Positions 51,620 to 58,977 of a DNA stretch of 64,000 nucleotides are shown piece after piece (position 1 is the first letter of the stretch; each line of letters begins with the position of its first letter). The position numbers and the translations under genes were made by a program. The notes below the pieces were generated by a model. It did not search any database. It was not told the DNA's origin and saw only the letters and a program-made list of their open reading frames with translations. The DNA is from Lachnocurva sp045579705. GTDB lineage: Bacteria; Bacillota; Clostridia; Lachnospirales; Lachnospiraceae. The stretch covers positions 84,726 through 148,725 of the forward strand of contig JAZNMP010000019.1 in assembly GCA_045579705.1 (NCBI GenBank). The letters are read 5' to 3'.

Positions 51620-52549
51620 TTACTTCTTTGACTTTTCAGAAGAACGTTTATCATTGATGATCTTCATGTGTTCTTCGGTAATCAGTGTGACGTTATTTGC
51701 GCGTGCCCATTCAACACAACCTTTGAGCGCTGCAGACAGGAATATACGTGGTACGTTGAGAAGGCAGGAAAGCGCCTCGTCTGTAAATTTGATTTCATCA
51801 TCGATGCGGTCGGCAGCGTAGCGAACAGAGTCGAGAGTGGTCTTTCGAACCTGTAACAGTTCCGCTCTCATACGTCTCTTTCTGTGAAACCAGAAATTCT
51901 TTGAATCTCTGTAGCCGTAATCTACTGGGAGCGGTGGGAAGTCGCGGGCAGTAACGCCGTTTATTATCGCATCGCGATATTTTTTCTTCATCAGGATCTT
52001 GTCGATGCGGAGGATGAAATGTGCTCCGTATTTGCTGGTGATTCCGTTGAAATCGTGATATGGGCCTTCGTAACCTTCGAGCTGTCCCGGTTCGTCACGA
52101 TCTGCGCCGTCCAGTTCGCGCATCCAGGTGCACTCGATTACTTCGATAGCATCTGTCATGACCATAGGGCGGACTTCAGAGGCATCTTCCTCCGCTAGCA
52201 GACTTTTTTCCAAGCGGAAGTTGCACTTAGGCATTTTTTCCGAAGGCTTATCGCCTGGCCAGGACAGCTTGACTGCCTCTTTGAAATTTTTTGGGTTGTC
52301 GTCGATGAAGTTGATCGCGCATTTACCAGTGCGCAGGATGTTCTGTGCCGTGTTTGACGAATTACGACAATTCAGTAACATCGCGTAGTATTCCTTTCCG
52401 GCTACATAGTAAGGTTGAATCAGCGAATAAGGTCCGAGGTTCGTGCTACCGTCCTCGCATAAAGTGCTGATCAATACTGTAGGCATCGGGAAAAATAGCG
52501 ATGTCTGGTAGAAGTTGTCTACAATCCTCAAGTTCTCAAAACTACTCAT
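51620..52549 (-). CDS. Flavin reductase-like protein with C-terminal extension
   Basis: 309 residues. The first about 190 residues are an FMN-binding split barrel (SLFFPMPTVLISTLCEDGSTNLGPYSL, MLLNCRNSSNTAQNILRTGKCAINFID). A C-terminal region of about 90 residues with basic and helical sequence (FHRKRRMRAELLQVRKTTLDSVRY) is unusual for flavin reductases. First gene after tetR in the cluster. Confidence 0.75.
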   Translation of the reverse strand: MSSFENLRIVDNFYQTSLFFPMPTVLISTLCEDGSTNLGPYSLIQPYYVAGKEYYAMLLNCRNSSNTAQNILRTGKCAINFIDDNPKNFKEAVKLSWPGDKPSEKMPKCNFRLEKSLLAEEDASEVRPMVMTDAIEVIECTWMRELDGADRDEPGQLEGYEGPYHDFNGITSKYGAHFILRIDKILMKKKYRDAIINGVTARDFPPLPVDYGYRDSKNFWFHRKRRMRAELLQVRKTTLDSVRYAADRIDDEIKFTDEALSCLLNVPRIFLSAALKGCVEWARANNVTLITEEHMKIINDKRSSEKSKK

Positions 52550-52575
52550 AATAATCCCCTTTCTAGGTGTCCCCT

Positions 52576-53094
52576 TTAGACTAGTTTTTCTATGATACTT
52601 AAAGGCATGTCGAAGTTTTCCAAGGTCATAGACCAGTGAATGATCGATTCTGCGAGATAGTCCGCCAGAAAAGCGCGGTCACAGTAATCGACCTCCTCCA
52701 GCACAGGCATGATCAAATCGATTAGGATTTGTTTTAGCATGGAATGCCTGGCGGAAAAAACACTTGTGAAAACTTTCTTTGCCTCAGGATCATGAAACAA
52801 GAATTCATATTTGATGATAAATCTGTGCAAGGCGTCGTAAATTCCCTGCATGAAAGCAAGTTTGTCGTCGATGTCTATTTCGCGCATTTCGTCTATACAA
52901 ATATGCCAGTCATCGAGCATGAAGGACGAAATCATCTGGTCCTTTGATGAGTAATAATTGTAAATAGTACCCACGCCGATACCGCATGAATTCGCTACTG
53001 AACGTATAGTCGTCTTTGCATATCCCATTTCTAGAAGCTGCTTTTTGGCTTCATTTGAAATGGATTGTTTTAGGTCTTTGATAATCTTTGGCAT
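52576..53094 (-). CDS. TetR-family regulator of the redox cluster
   Basis: 172 residues. Helix-turn-helix near the N-terminus (QLLEMGYAKTTIRSVANSCGIGVGTIYNYYSSKDQMI), then an all-helical ligand domain. Divided from the next gene by only 26 bp and transcribed with it. It probably represses the five redox and membrane genes downstream and itself, via the inverted repeat just upstream of its start. Ligand unknown. Confidence 0.87.
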   Translation of the reverse strand: MPKIIKDLKQSISNEAKKQLLEMGYAKTTIRSVANSCGIGVGTIYNYYSSKDQMISSFMLDDWHICIDEMREIDIDDKLAFMQGIYDALHRFIIKYEFLFHDPEAKKVFTSVFSARHSMLKQILIDLIMPVLEEVDYCDRAFLADYLAESIIHWSMTLENFDMPLSIIEKLV

Positions 53095-53113
53095 AGTACA
53101 CCTCGCCTTTATA

Positions 53114-53125
53114 TGAACGTGTTCG
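53114..53125. promoter_or_regulatory. Candidate TetR operator
   Basis: TGAACGTGTTCG holds an imperfect palindrome (GAAC-GT-GTTC) 20 bp upstream of tetR and next to an ATTATA-like -10 region on the minus strand. TetR proteins usually bind such sites near their own start. Confidence 0.5.
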
Positions 53126-53277
53126 TTATAATATTAACACCGCGTCGGTTCTTGTCAAGAGGATTATCATATGAAAGAATTAACTGTGAAATAGTTGACG
53201 ATGGTTTAATACTGTAGTAGATTGGTTTCTGTACGTTAACTATCAAGATTTATTCAACAATGAAGGGACTTAAAGTT

Positions 53278-54234
53278 ATGATTACTGATAGAATTATAGA
53301 CAAAAAAGTAAAGGGAATACTGGAAAAAGCTGGCGCACAGATAGGACTTCGATATAACGAGGAAACACATTCGCTTTTGGGCGTATATAATGGTTATCAT
53401 ATTTCTTGTGCTTATATTAATAATGTTTATGATATTAAAGTTTCAGTTAGAAAGGATGGTCAACTTCCTGAAGAGGCTTTTTGTAAAAATATTAAAAATA
53501 GTATAAGAGAAATCTGGAATGTTAAAGTTCGTGATAATGTGGTTATAGCTAATCCAACTGGTGCTACAACAGGTAGAACAATTAAAGCAATAGTTGCTAC
53601 TATTAAGGGGTTAACAGAAGCATTCAGAATGAATGGTTTTGAGGATGTGTGTGAATGTTGCGGTAAGCCTCATACATATATGAATAATTATTATATTAAA
53701 GGCGAAATCACAACTCTTTGTGATGATTGTTATAACGGTATTAATCAGGCTATACAGCAGTCAGTGATAGAGCAAGAAAATATTAATGAAAATATTGTAG
53801 CAGGTTTAGTTGGAGCTTTCTTGGGCTCTCTAATCGGTGTTTTATGTATTGTAATTGTTGGACAGCTTGGTTATGTAGCAAGCATGTCTGGTGTAGTGAT
53901 GGCTGTATGTACTGCGGTAGGTTATGAGTTATTCGCAAAGAAATTATCTATTAAAGGTATTGTTGTTTCGGCTATTATGATGATTGTTATGTCATTTTTT
54001 GCAACTAAGGTTTCTTGGTGTGTTTCTATTGTACGGAGCACAGGATATTCATTTTTTGATGTGTATAGCAGTTTTTGGGATCTTCTAGATTATGCCAGAG
54101 CAAATTCTGATTTTTATTCGAATCTTAGCGGGGTATATATCTATGAGTTAATAGGTGCGGTTCCAACATTCTATGGTATTATCAAAAACCAGAAAACAGC
54201 TACTGAGGCACATAAGATACAGGAAGAAATGTAA
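53278..54234 (+). CDS. Unknown membrane protein with zinc-ribbon-like segment
   Basis: 318 residues from ATG 53278, after AAGGGA; an ATG at 53260 has no site. A soluble N-terminal domain (to about 125), then CECCGKPHTYMN ... CDDCY, four cysteines that could hold zinc, then four hydrophobic helices (VAGLVGAFLGSLIGVLCIVIVG and later). AT-rich. No family recognised; similar zinc-ribbon-plus-helix proteins are often single-gene units in Clostridia. Confidence 0.6.
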   Translation: MITDRIIDKKVKGILEKAGAQIGLRYNEETHSLLGVYNGYHISCAYINNVYDIKVSVRKDGQLPEEAFCKNIKNSIREIWNVKVRDNVVIANPTGATTGRTIKAIVATIKGLTEAFRMNGFEDVCECCGKPHTYMNNYYIKGEITTLCDDCYNGINQAIQQSVIEQENINENIVAGLVGAFLGSLIGVLCIVIVGQLGYVASMSGVVMAVCTAVGYELFAKKLSIKGIVVSAIMMIVMSFFATKVSWCVSIVRSTGYSFFDVYSSFWDLLDYARANSDFYSNLSGVYIYELIGAVPTFYGIIKNQKTATEAHKIQEEM

Positions 54235-54256
54235 AAAAACTATTTTTGTATAATAT

Positions 54257-54285
54257 TTGACAAGAAGTAAAATGTTATATATAGT
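54257..54285 (+). promoter_or_regulatory. Promoter of the 96-residue protein gene
   Basis: TTGACA (54257-54262), 17-bp spacer, TATAGT (54280-54285), 91 bp before the start codon. Confidence 0.75.
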
Positions 54286-54375
54286 TTTAACTCGGAGGCC
54301 ACTTGCATTGATGACATGATACTTGGTGATTTGGAAAGGATAGAGTATAACCTTTAGGTCATACTAGTAGAGAAA

Positions 54376-54666
54376 ATGGAAGAAAACAATGCATTTGAGA
54401 CTGAAGAGGTAAACGAAAGTCTTCAGGCAGTAAAGAAAAAATCTAGAAATTGGAATACTGTAATCGGTGGTGCAACTGCAGCATGTGTATTTCTGTTTGG
54501 AGCATTAGGAGCACTGGTGGTACTTCTGGGTGGAGTAATCACTAAATTTTTATGGATGAAGACATCTATAAATAAAGTAGTAAAGGTTATTATTATTGCT
54601 ATCGTATGGATAGTTTTAATTCTCCTTTATGTTTCTGTTCTTGGAGCTTTATCAACTCTAAAGTAG
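54376..54666 (+). CDS. Small membrane protein of unknown function
   Basis: 96 residues. An acidic start (MEENNAFETEEVNES), a basic turn, then two hydrophobic helices (VIGGATAACVFLFGALGALVVLLGG and VVKVIIIAIVWIVLILLYVSVLGAL). A consensus promoter lies upstream; the ribosome site is weak. No family recognised. Confidence 0.55.
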   Translation: MEENNAFETEEVNESLQAVKKKSRNWNTVIGGATAACVFLFGALGALVVLLGGVITKFLWMKTSINKVVKVIIIAIVWIVLILLYVSVLGALSTLK

Positions 54667-54700
54667 CAGAAAACGTTGCGCAAGTGGATACTTTTAGTAG

Positions 54701-54877
54701 GGATTGTTTTTAGGGCTTTTTAATTTTCAAATTTATATTGATGCGGCGGGTGAAATAGAAGCAAAGAGATTCATAACTAAAGTATCTAATGATGTTTCAT
54801 ACCTTAATAAATTAAACAAGATAGATAGATTAGAAGTTCCAGAGAAATCTGGAACTTTTTTTTCGTTGTACTGTTAA
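54701..54877 (+). pseudogene. Possible gene remnant ending in a terminator
   Basis: An open stretch without a proper start (only TTG 54704) reads through about 55 codons, with a sensible helical, charged section (AAGEIEAKRFITKVSNDVSYL), to a TAA at 54875. The end overlaps a strong terminator, as if the tail of a degraded gene remains. Coding status is uncertain. Confidence 0.28.
54834..54863 (+). terminator. Intrinsic terminator with GAAA tetraloop
   Basis: AAGTTCCAGA (54834-54843) pairs perfectly with TCTGGAACTT (54848-54857), loop GAAA, followed by eight T. Confidence 0.9.
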
Positions 54878-54922
54878 TAATCCAAACCACAAGATGGAAT
54901 AGAAAATGATCTGAAAGAAAAG

Positions 54923-54970
54923 TGATGTATGTCGCGTATGTGGTTTATGCTGCGGTGAGGTGATATACTT
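54923..54970 (+). pseudogene. Fragment of a second CaCA exchanger gene (3' end)
   Basis: These 48 bp match 58572-58619 with only about four differences. In both, the reading frame ends MYV[AV]YVVYAAVR followed by TGA, the C-terminus of the exchanger at 57635-58612. No upstream part of the gene is left here. It is a duplication remnant. Confidence 0.7.
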
Positions 54971-55011
54971 GAGTTATAAGAAAGATGCATGTGTTGGGTA
55001 TTGATTATGGC

Positions 55012-55040
55012 TTGACAGATATGAGTAAACTTACTAAAAT
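55012..55040 (+). promoter_or_regulatory. Promoter of the Abi_2 gene
   Basis: TTGACA (55012-55017), 17-bp spacer, TAAAAT (55035-55040). Confidence 0.8.
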
Positions 55041-55055
55041 AAAATCATAAGATTA

Positions 55056-55089
55056 GGTCAGGAAGCGTACGACGCCCTGGCCATTTTTT
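55056..55089 (+). terminator. Hairpin-terminator in the leader of the Abi_2 gene
   Basis: GGTCAGG-AA-GCGT (55056-55068) pairs with ACGCCCTGGCC (55072-55082), loop ACG, followed by ATTTTTT. It begins about 10 bases after the predicted transcription start and ends 13 bp before the start codon, so it could act as an attenuator for the defence gene. Confidence 0.65.
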
Positions 55090-55102
55090 ATGGGGAGAAA
55101 AT

Positions 55103-56056
55103 ATGAAAGAATATAAGACTTTTAATCAACAATTAATTATATTACGACAGAGAGGAATGATTGTTCCGAAAGATGGAACACCTAAACGTTTTCTCGAACA
55201 GGAAAATTATTATAATGTAATAAATGGTTATAAGGATTTATTTCTAAAAAAAGATTCTAATGGAGTTCCGCTAGATCCAGAGGAATATTTGCCGAATACA
55301 CATTTTAAAGAATTAAAGGCATTGTTTTTGTTTGATAGGGAGCTGCGATTTTTATTCTTAAAATATATTCTAATTTTTGAAAACTCCTTTAAAACAGTCT
55401 TTTCACATGAATTTTCGAAGAAGAACCCGAAGCCAAATTCTTACTTGGAATTACAGAATTATGTAGACGACAATCCTAAGAATGTTTTGAAACAAGTGTC
55501 TATTTTAACAAAGACTATTCATGATAAGGTTGATAAAGAAGGCGCAATTAAACATTATATTGAAACTTATGGGGCAGTACCATTGTGGGTGTTGGTTAAT
55601 TACCTGACAATTGGAAACTTGTCTCATTTATATGATATTTTAAAAGATACGGAAAAGAATTCTATTGCTAAATATTATTCTGACAAGTATTCAAAACAGT
55701 ATTCGTCAACTAGTCCTATTAGAATTAGTGCTGATGATATGCAATCTGCACTTAAAATCTTTAATCTGGTTAGAAATAAGTGCGCGCATGAAGAACGATT
55801 ATATAATTCGGATTTTCGAAATGTTAGAGTAGCGAGTATAGCTAATCGTTTTGGAATGACGAACTATAATAACAGAAGAATTGTCGTTGCAATCATCTAT
55901 CTAAAGGTGATGCTTAATAAGAGTTATTTTAAAGAGTTTTATGCAGAATTGATGGAGATAATAAAAAAATATAGCGGCAAATTTGTAACGGTTTCCTTTG
56001 ATAGTATTCTTGATATTATGGGAATAGATTTGATAGAAATTCAGAAATTGAAATGA
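55103..56056 (+). CDS. Abi_2 (AbiD/AbiF) abortive infection family protein
   Basis: 317 residues. The family hallmarks are visible: FNQQLIILRQRGMIV at the start, YYNVINGYKDLF, FLFDRELRFLFLKYILIFENSFKT and the HEPN-like RNKCAHEERLYN with R-x4-H. Members stop phage growth by cell suicide or arrest and are thought to be RNases. A promoter plus hairpin leader precede it. AT-rich and flanked by gene fragments, so probably acquired. Confidence 0.85.
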   Translation: MKEYKTFNQQLIILRQRGMIVPKDGTPKRFLEQENYYNVINGYKDLFLKKDSNGVPLDPEEYLPNTHFKELKALFLFDRELRFLFLKYILIFENSFKTVFSHEFSKKNPKPNSYLELQNYVDDNPKNVLKQVSILTKTIHDKVDKEGAIKHYIETYGAVPLWVLVNYLTIGNLSHLYDILKDTEKNSIAKYYSDKYSKQYSSTSPIRISADDMQSALKIFNLVRNKCAHEERLYNSDFRNVRVASIANRFGMTNYNNRRIVVAIIYLKVMLNKSYFKEFYAELMEIIKKYSGKFVTVSFDSILDIMGIDLIEIQKLK

Positions 56057-56246
56057 TTTCCTGTCCTATATATTGATAAAAGAGTATTTCCATATATGAT
56101 AAACTTACCTATGGGCTCTATGTTTGTATCATTCGCGACGTCGACAAATTCGCTCATGACTCACCAATCAAATCTGCCCAATCTGCGGTCGCAACTCAGG
56201 TGATTTTTGAGAAGGTAGAAAGATAGAAATAGGTGTTGCAGTTAGG

Positions 56247-56352
56247 TTGACAACAGATAGTTATCATAATATATTATAAGCATTAAGTGATCGTGTTACG
56301 GATGCTCGAGGAGCCCGTAACCTTAAAAGACTCCTACGGGGGTCTTTTTTTT
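56247..56352 (+). ncRNA. Candidate small RNA with own promoter and terminator
   Basis: TTGACA (56247-56252), 17-bp spacer, TATATT (56270-56275) predicts a start near 56282. The transcript would contain a stem GTTACGG (56295-56301) with CCGTAAC (56315-56321), then a terminator hairpin AGACTCC / GGGGTCT (56328-56334, 56339-56345) with eight T, for about 70 bases in all. No ORF is visible. The upstream part of this gap (56057-56246) shows no gene. Confidence 0.5.
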
Positions 56353-56368
56353 ATATACACTAAAACAG

Positions 56369-56426
56369 CTTATGTAGCTTACGTCTACCTTCGGTGCTAT
56401 ACTGAAACTAACATACAACTGTCATA
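56369..56426 (+). promoter_or_regulatory. Promoter segment of the choloylglycine hydrolase gene (duplicated)
   Basis: This 58-bp segment matches 58852-58909 with few differences. It contains an extended -10 (TGCTATACT, -10 at 56398-56403) and the stretch GAAACTAACATACAACTGTC downstream. The gene at 56443 begins after AAGGGGGG. Confidence 0.65.
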
Positions 56427-56442
56427 ATAAAGGGGGGAAACT

Positions 56443-57417
56443 ATGTGCACAGCAGCGACATATTATAGCAAAGATCATTACTTCGGCCGAAACCTCGATC
56501 TCGAGTACTCATACAACGAGACAGTCACGGTCGTTCCGCGAAACTTCGAACTAAAATTCCGCCACGCAGACACATTGAAAAAACATCATGCGCTAATCGG
56601 AATGGCATACGTTGTAGACGACTATCCGCTTTTTTACGATGCGATAAATGAAGTCGGCCTCGGTATGGTTGGCCTGAACTTCCCTGTGAACGCAGTCTAC
56701 AATCCACTTCACGAAGGCACACACAACATCACTCCATTCGAATTCATTCCATGGATTCTCGGTCAGTGCGCCTCTGTCGCTGACGCGAAAAAGCTTCTAA
56801 GCAATCTAAACTTGCTTAATGAGAATTTTAGCGCTGAGCTTCCGTTATCACCACTTCACTGGATGATAGCTGACAGAGAATGCTCAATCGTAGTCGAGCA
56901 GACTGCAGATGGTCTCCATGTCTACGACAACCCAGTAGGCGTCATGACAAATAACCCTACATTCGACAAGCAGCTCTTCCAGCTGAATGATTACATGGCG
57001 CTTTCACCAGAATCACCAGCAAATAATTTTGCGCCAAATCTCAATCTCGACGAATACAGTCGCGGTATGGGGGCAATAGGCCTACCAGGTGATCTTTCTT
57101 CAGCGTCTCGTTTTGTGAAAGTCGCCTTCACTCGTATGAATTCTATTTCTGCCGAAACCGAGTCTGCCGCAGTCAGCCAGTTCTTCCACATCCTCGGTTC
57201 CGTCGACCAGCAACGCGGCTGCGTCCACCTCGGCTCCGACAAATACGAAATCACAATTTACACTTCATGCTGCAACCTCGACCGCGGCCTATACTACTAC
57301 AACACCTACGAAAATCACCAAATCACAGTAATCGATATGCACAAAGAAAACCTTGATTCCACCACACTTGTAACATACCCACTCGTAGTTGGCGAACAGT
57401 TCTGTGAAGGGAACTGA
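56443..57417 (+). CDS. Choloylglycine hydrolase family enzyme (bile salt hydrolase-like)
   Basis: 324 residues. An Ntn hydrolase starting Met-Cys, so Cys2 becomes the nucleophile after Met removal. FGRNLD (Arg16, Asp19) corresponds to the conserved Arg/Asp, and the PFEFIPW and later NNPTF segments fit the family. Asn in GTHNITPF at the site where penicillin acylases have Tyr favours bile salt hydrolase. It frees conjugated bile acids; penicillin V acylase activity remains possible. GC content and codon use are higher than the AT-rich Abi genes. Confidence 0.85.
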   Translation: MCTAATYYSKDHYFGRNLDLEYSYNETVTVVPRNFELKFRHADTLKKHHALIGMAYVVDDYPLFYDAINEVGLGMVGLNFPVNAVYNPLHEGTHNITPFEFIPWILGQCASVADAKKLLSNLNLLNENFSAELPLSPLHWMIADRECSIVVEQTADGLHVYDNPVGVMTNNPTFDKQLFQLNDYMALSPESPANNFAPNLNLDEYSRGMGAIGLPGDLSSASRFVKVAFTRMNSISAETESAAVSQFFHILGSVDQQRGCVHLGSDKYEITIYTSCCNLDRGLYYYNTYENHQITVIDMHKENLDSTTLVTYPLVVGEQFCEGN

Positions 57418-57433
57418 AAACAATATAATTTAA

Positions 57434-57461
57434 TTGCTTTTCCGTGGAATCTCTGTATAAT
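57434..57461 (+). promoter_or_regulatory. Promoter of the riboswitch-controlled exchanger gene
   Basis: TTGCTT (57434-57439), 16-bp spacer, TATAAT (57456-57461). Confidence 0.6.
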
Positions 57462-57487
57462 TCTAATAAAATAAGTTTCAAAAAATC

Positions 57488-57572
57488 AGGTTTAGGGAGT
57501 AGCTCACATGTGAAGCATGTGATATATTTCGTCATTACGGGATTCGGAATCCCCGGAGTATGTCAAAGTAGC
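57488..57572 (+). ncRNA. yybP-ykoY (Mn2+) riboswitch
   Basis: Conserved pieces of this family are in order: AGGTTTAGGGAGTAGCTC, a hairpin ACATGTGAAGCATGT, then CGTCATTACGGG, a small hairpin, CCCCGGAGTATGTCAAAGTAGCGAG. The family binds Mn2+ and turns on efflux genes. It runs directly into a terminator and then a cation exchanger gene, the classical layout. Confidence 0.8.
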
Positions 57573-57615
57573 GAGACTATACCACAGTTTATTCTGCGGT
57601 ATAGTCTCGTTTTTT
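57573..57615 (+). terminator. Riboswitch expression-platform terminator
   Basis: GAGACTATACCACA (57573-57586) pairs with TGCGGTATAGTCTC (57595-57608), one wobble, followed by GTTTTTT. With Mn2+ bound, the aptamer would use the 5' side of this stem and allow read-through. Confidence 0.85.
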
Positions 57616-57634
57616 ATTTAAAAGGAGGTCTCAT

Positions 57635-58612
57635 ATGATAGTATGGAACATTTTGCTTCTCGTTATCGGATTCGTCGCGCTTATAAAAGGCGCCGACATG
57701 TTTGTTGCAGGCAGTTCGTCCCTGGCACGTAAATTTCGCGTGCCCGGAGTTATTATAGGACTCACCATAGTAGCTGCCGGAACGAGCGCACCGGAGCTGG
57801 CAGTAAGCACTCTCGCGACTATATCCGGTTCAAATGAAATTGCACTTAGCAATGTCCTCGGCTCGAATATCTTTAATCTCCTCGGAATTCTCGGCATCTG
57901 CGCAGTAATCCGACCATTAAAGGTGGAGCCTGAGATTAACCGGAGAGATTTTCCTTTTGCATTCGTAACAACACTTGCTTTGATGGCGATGACAGGCTTT
58001 TCGGTTATTTCTTCGGGTGCATATCGGGACGTAGAAATTTTGAGTACGGTCGGCACCCTTTCACGCGTCGGGGCGGCTGTTTTGCTTGCGATATTTGTTG
58101 CGTACATTGCTTTTTTAGTATTTGCGGCTCGGAAAAAGTCTACTGAATCCAACCTTGCAACAACAGACCCGCTTTACAAAATCATCTTTAGAATCATTTT
58201 CGGCCTCATTCTGATTATCGCTGGTGGACAGGCTGTTGTGACAGCGGCGAAAGAAGTTGCAGCAGCCTTTGGAATGTCTGAAACTTTGATCGGACTTACC
58301 ATCGTCGCTATTGGTACATCGCTTCCGGAACTCGTTACATCTGTCGTCGCATCTCGAGCAGGTGAAACTGGAATCGCAGTTGGAAACGTCGTAGGCTCAA
58401 ATATATTTAACTTGCTATTTATCCTAGGTATATCCGGACTCATAACCCCGCTCGTGGTGAATATGGCATCCTTCTGCGACCTCGCAATTCTCATCGTAGT
58501 CACACTCATTTCATACATTCACGCCCTTACTAGAAAGAGCATAAATCGAGTTGAGGGCGCTATGATGATAATGATGTATGTCGTGTATGTGGTTTATGCA
58601 GCGGTGAGGTGA
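57635..58612 (+). CDS. CaCA-family cation exchanger (Mn2+/Ca2+ efflux)
   Basis: 325 residues, ten membrane helices in two inverted halves with matching alpha repeats, GLTIVAAGTSAPELAVS ... NVLGSNIFNLLGILG in the first half and GLTIVAIGTSLPELVTSVVAS ... GNVVGSNIFNLLFILG in the second. It exchanges Ca2+ (or Mn2+) for Na+ or H+. Control by a yybP-ykoY riboswitch points to Mn2+ efflux. AAAGGAGG precedes the ATG. A fragment of a second copy lies at 54.9 kb. Confidence 0.92.
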   Translation: MIVWNILLLVIGFVALIKGADMFVAGSSSLARKFRVPGVIIGLTIVAAGTSAPELAVSTLATISGSNEIALSNVLGSNIFNLLGILGICAVIRPLKVEPEINRRDFPFAFVTTLALMAMTGFSVISSGAYRDVEILSTVGTLSRVGAAVLLAIFVAYIAFLVFAARKKSTESNLATTDPLYKIIFRIIFGLILIIAGGQAVVTAAKEVAAAFGMSETLIGLTIVAIGTSLPELVTSVVASRAGETGIAVGNVVGSNIFNLLFILGISGLITPLVVNMASFCDLAILIVVTLISYIHALTRKSINRVEGAMMIMMYVVYVVYAAVR

Positions 58613-58693
58613 GATACTTATGTCAGTAAACTTGCCCCTATTAATATGTAATAAAAGTGGCTTATGTAGCCCTATATAGTAGTTCAGCGACGT

Positions 58694-58731
58694 AAAAATG
58701 AGTACGATCTGATATCGTACTCATTTTTTAT
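58694..58731. terminator. Bidirectional terminator after the exchanger gene
   Basis: AAAAATGAGTACGAT (58694-58708) pairs perfectly with ATCGTACTCATTTTT (58714-58728), five-base loop, T-rich on both sides. Confidence 0.85.
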
Positions 58732-58736
58732 TTAGA

Positions 58737-58811
58737 TTATCCAATTATATCGTTGTCGTTAGAAACATTCTGTGCTGCCTGCTGAGCCGCTTTCTTAGCT
58801 TTTCTATTCAT
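58737..58811 (-). CDS. Possible 24-residue basic small protein
   Basis: A short ORF on the minus strand begins MNRKAKKAAQQAAQN and ends NDIIG, with CAGAGA as weak ribosome site. It ends directly at the bidirectional terminator. The Lys/Ala composition is not random-looking, but the size makes the call uncertain. Confidence 0.3.
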   Translation of the reverse strand: MNRKAKKAAQQAAQNVSNDNDIIG

Positions 58812-58851
58812 TCTCTGTAATACTCATATCGATTAATATACAATATAACAC

Positions 58852-58909
58852 CTTATGTGGCTTAAGCCTCCCTTCGGTGATATACTGAAACTAGCATACA
58901 ACTGTCATA
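58852..58909 (+). promoter_or_regulatory. Promoter segment of the histidine phosphatase gene (duplicated)
   Basis: 58 bp almost identical to 56369-56426, with extended -10 TGATATACT (-10 at 58881-58886) and CATACAACTGTCAT downstream. The two genes may respond to the same factor. The rest of the 58613-58977 gap holds a terminator and a possible small ORF. Confidence 0.65.
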
Positions 58910-58977
58910 TTGACGGTATAAATTATAGAATATATGTATCTTTTATTACTTAATAACTAATACAAACAGAGGGAAAC

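Noticed and set aside
54701..54877. Intact small gene before the Abi_2 gene
   Set aside because: There is no ATG or ribosome site, and the end coincides with a terminator stem; a remnant is more likely.
57631..58152. Minus-strand reading frame of 173 codons opposite the CaCA exchanger
   Set aside because: It mirrors the exchanger's codons; the plus-strand protein has clear alpha-repeat motifs and a riboswitch upstream.
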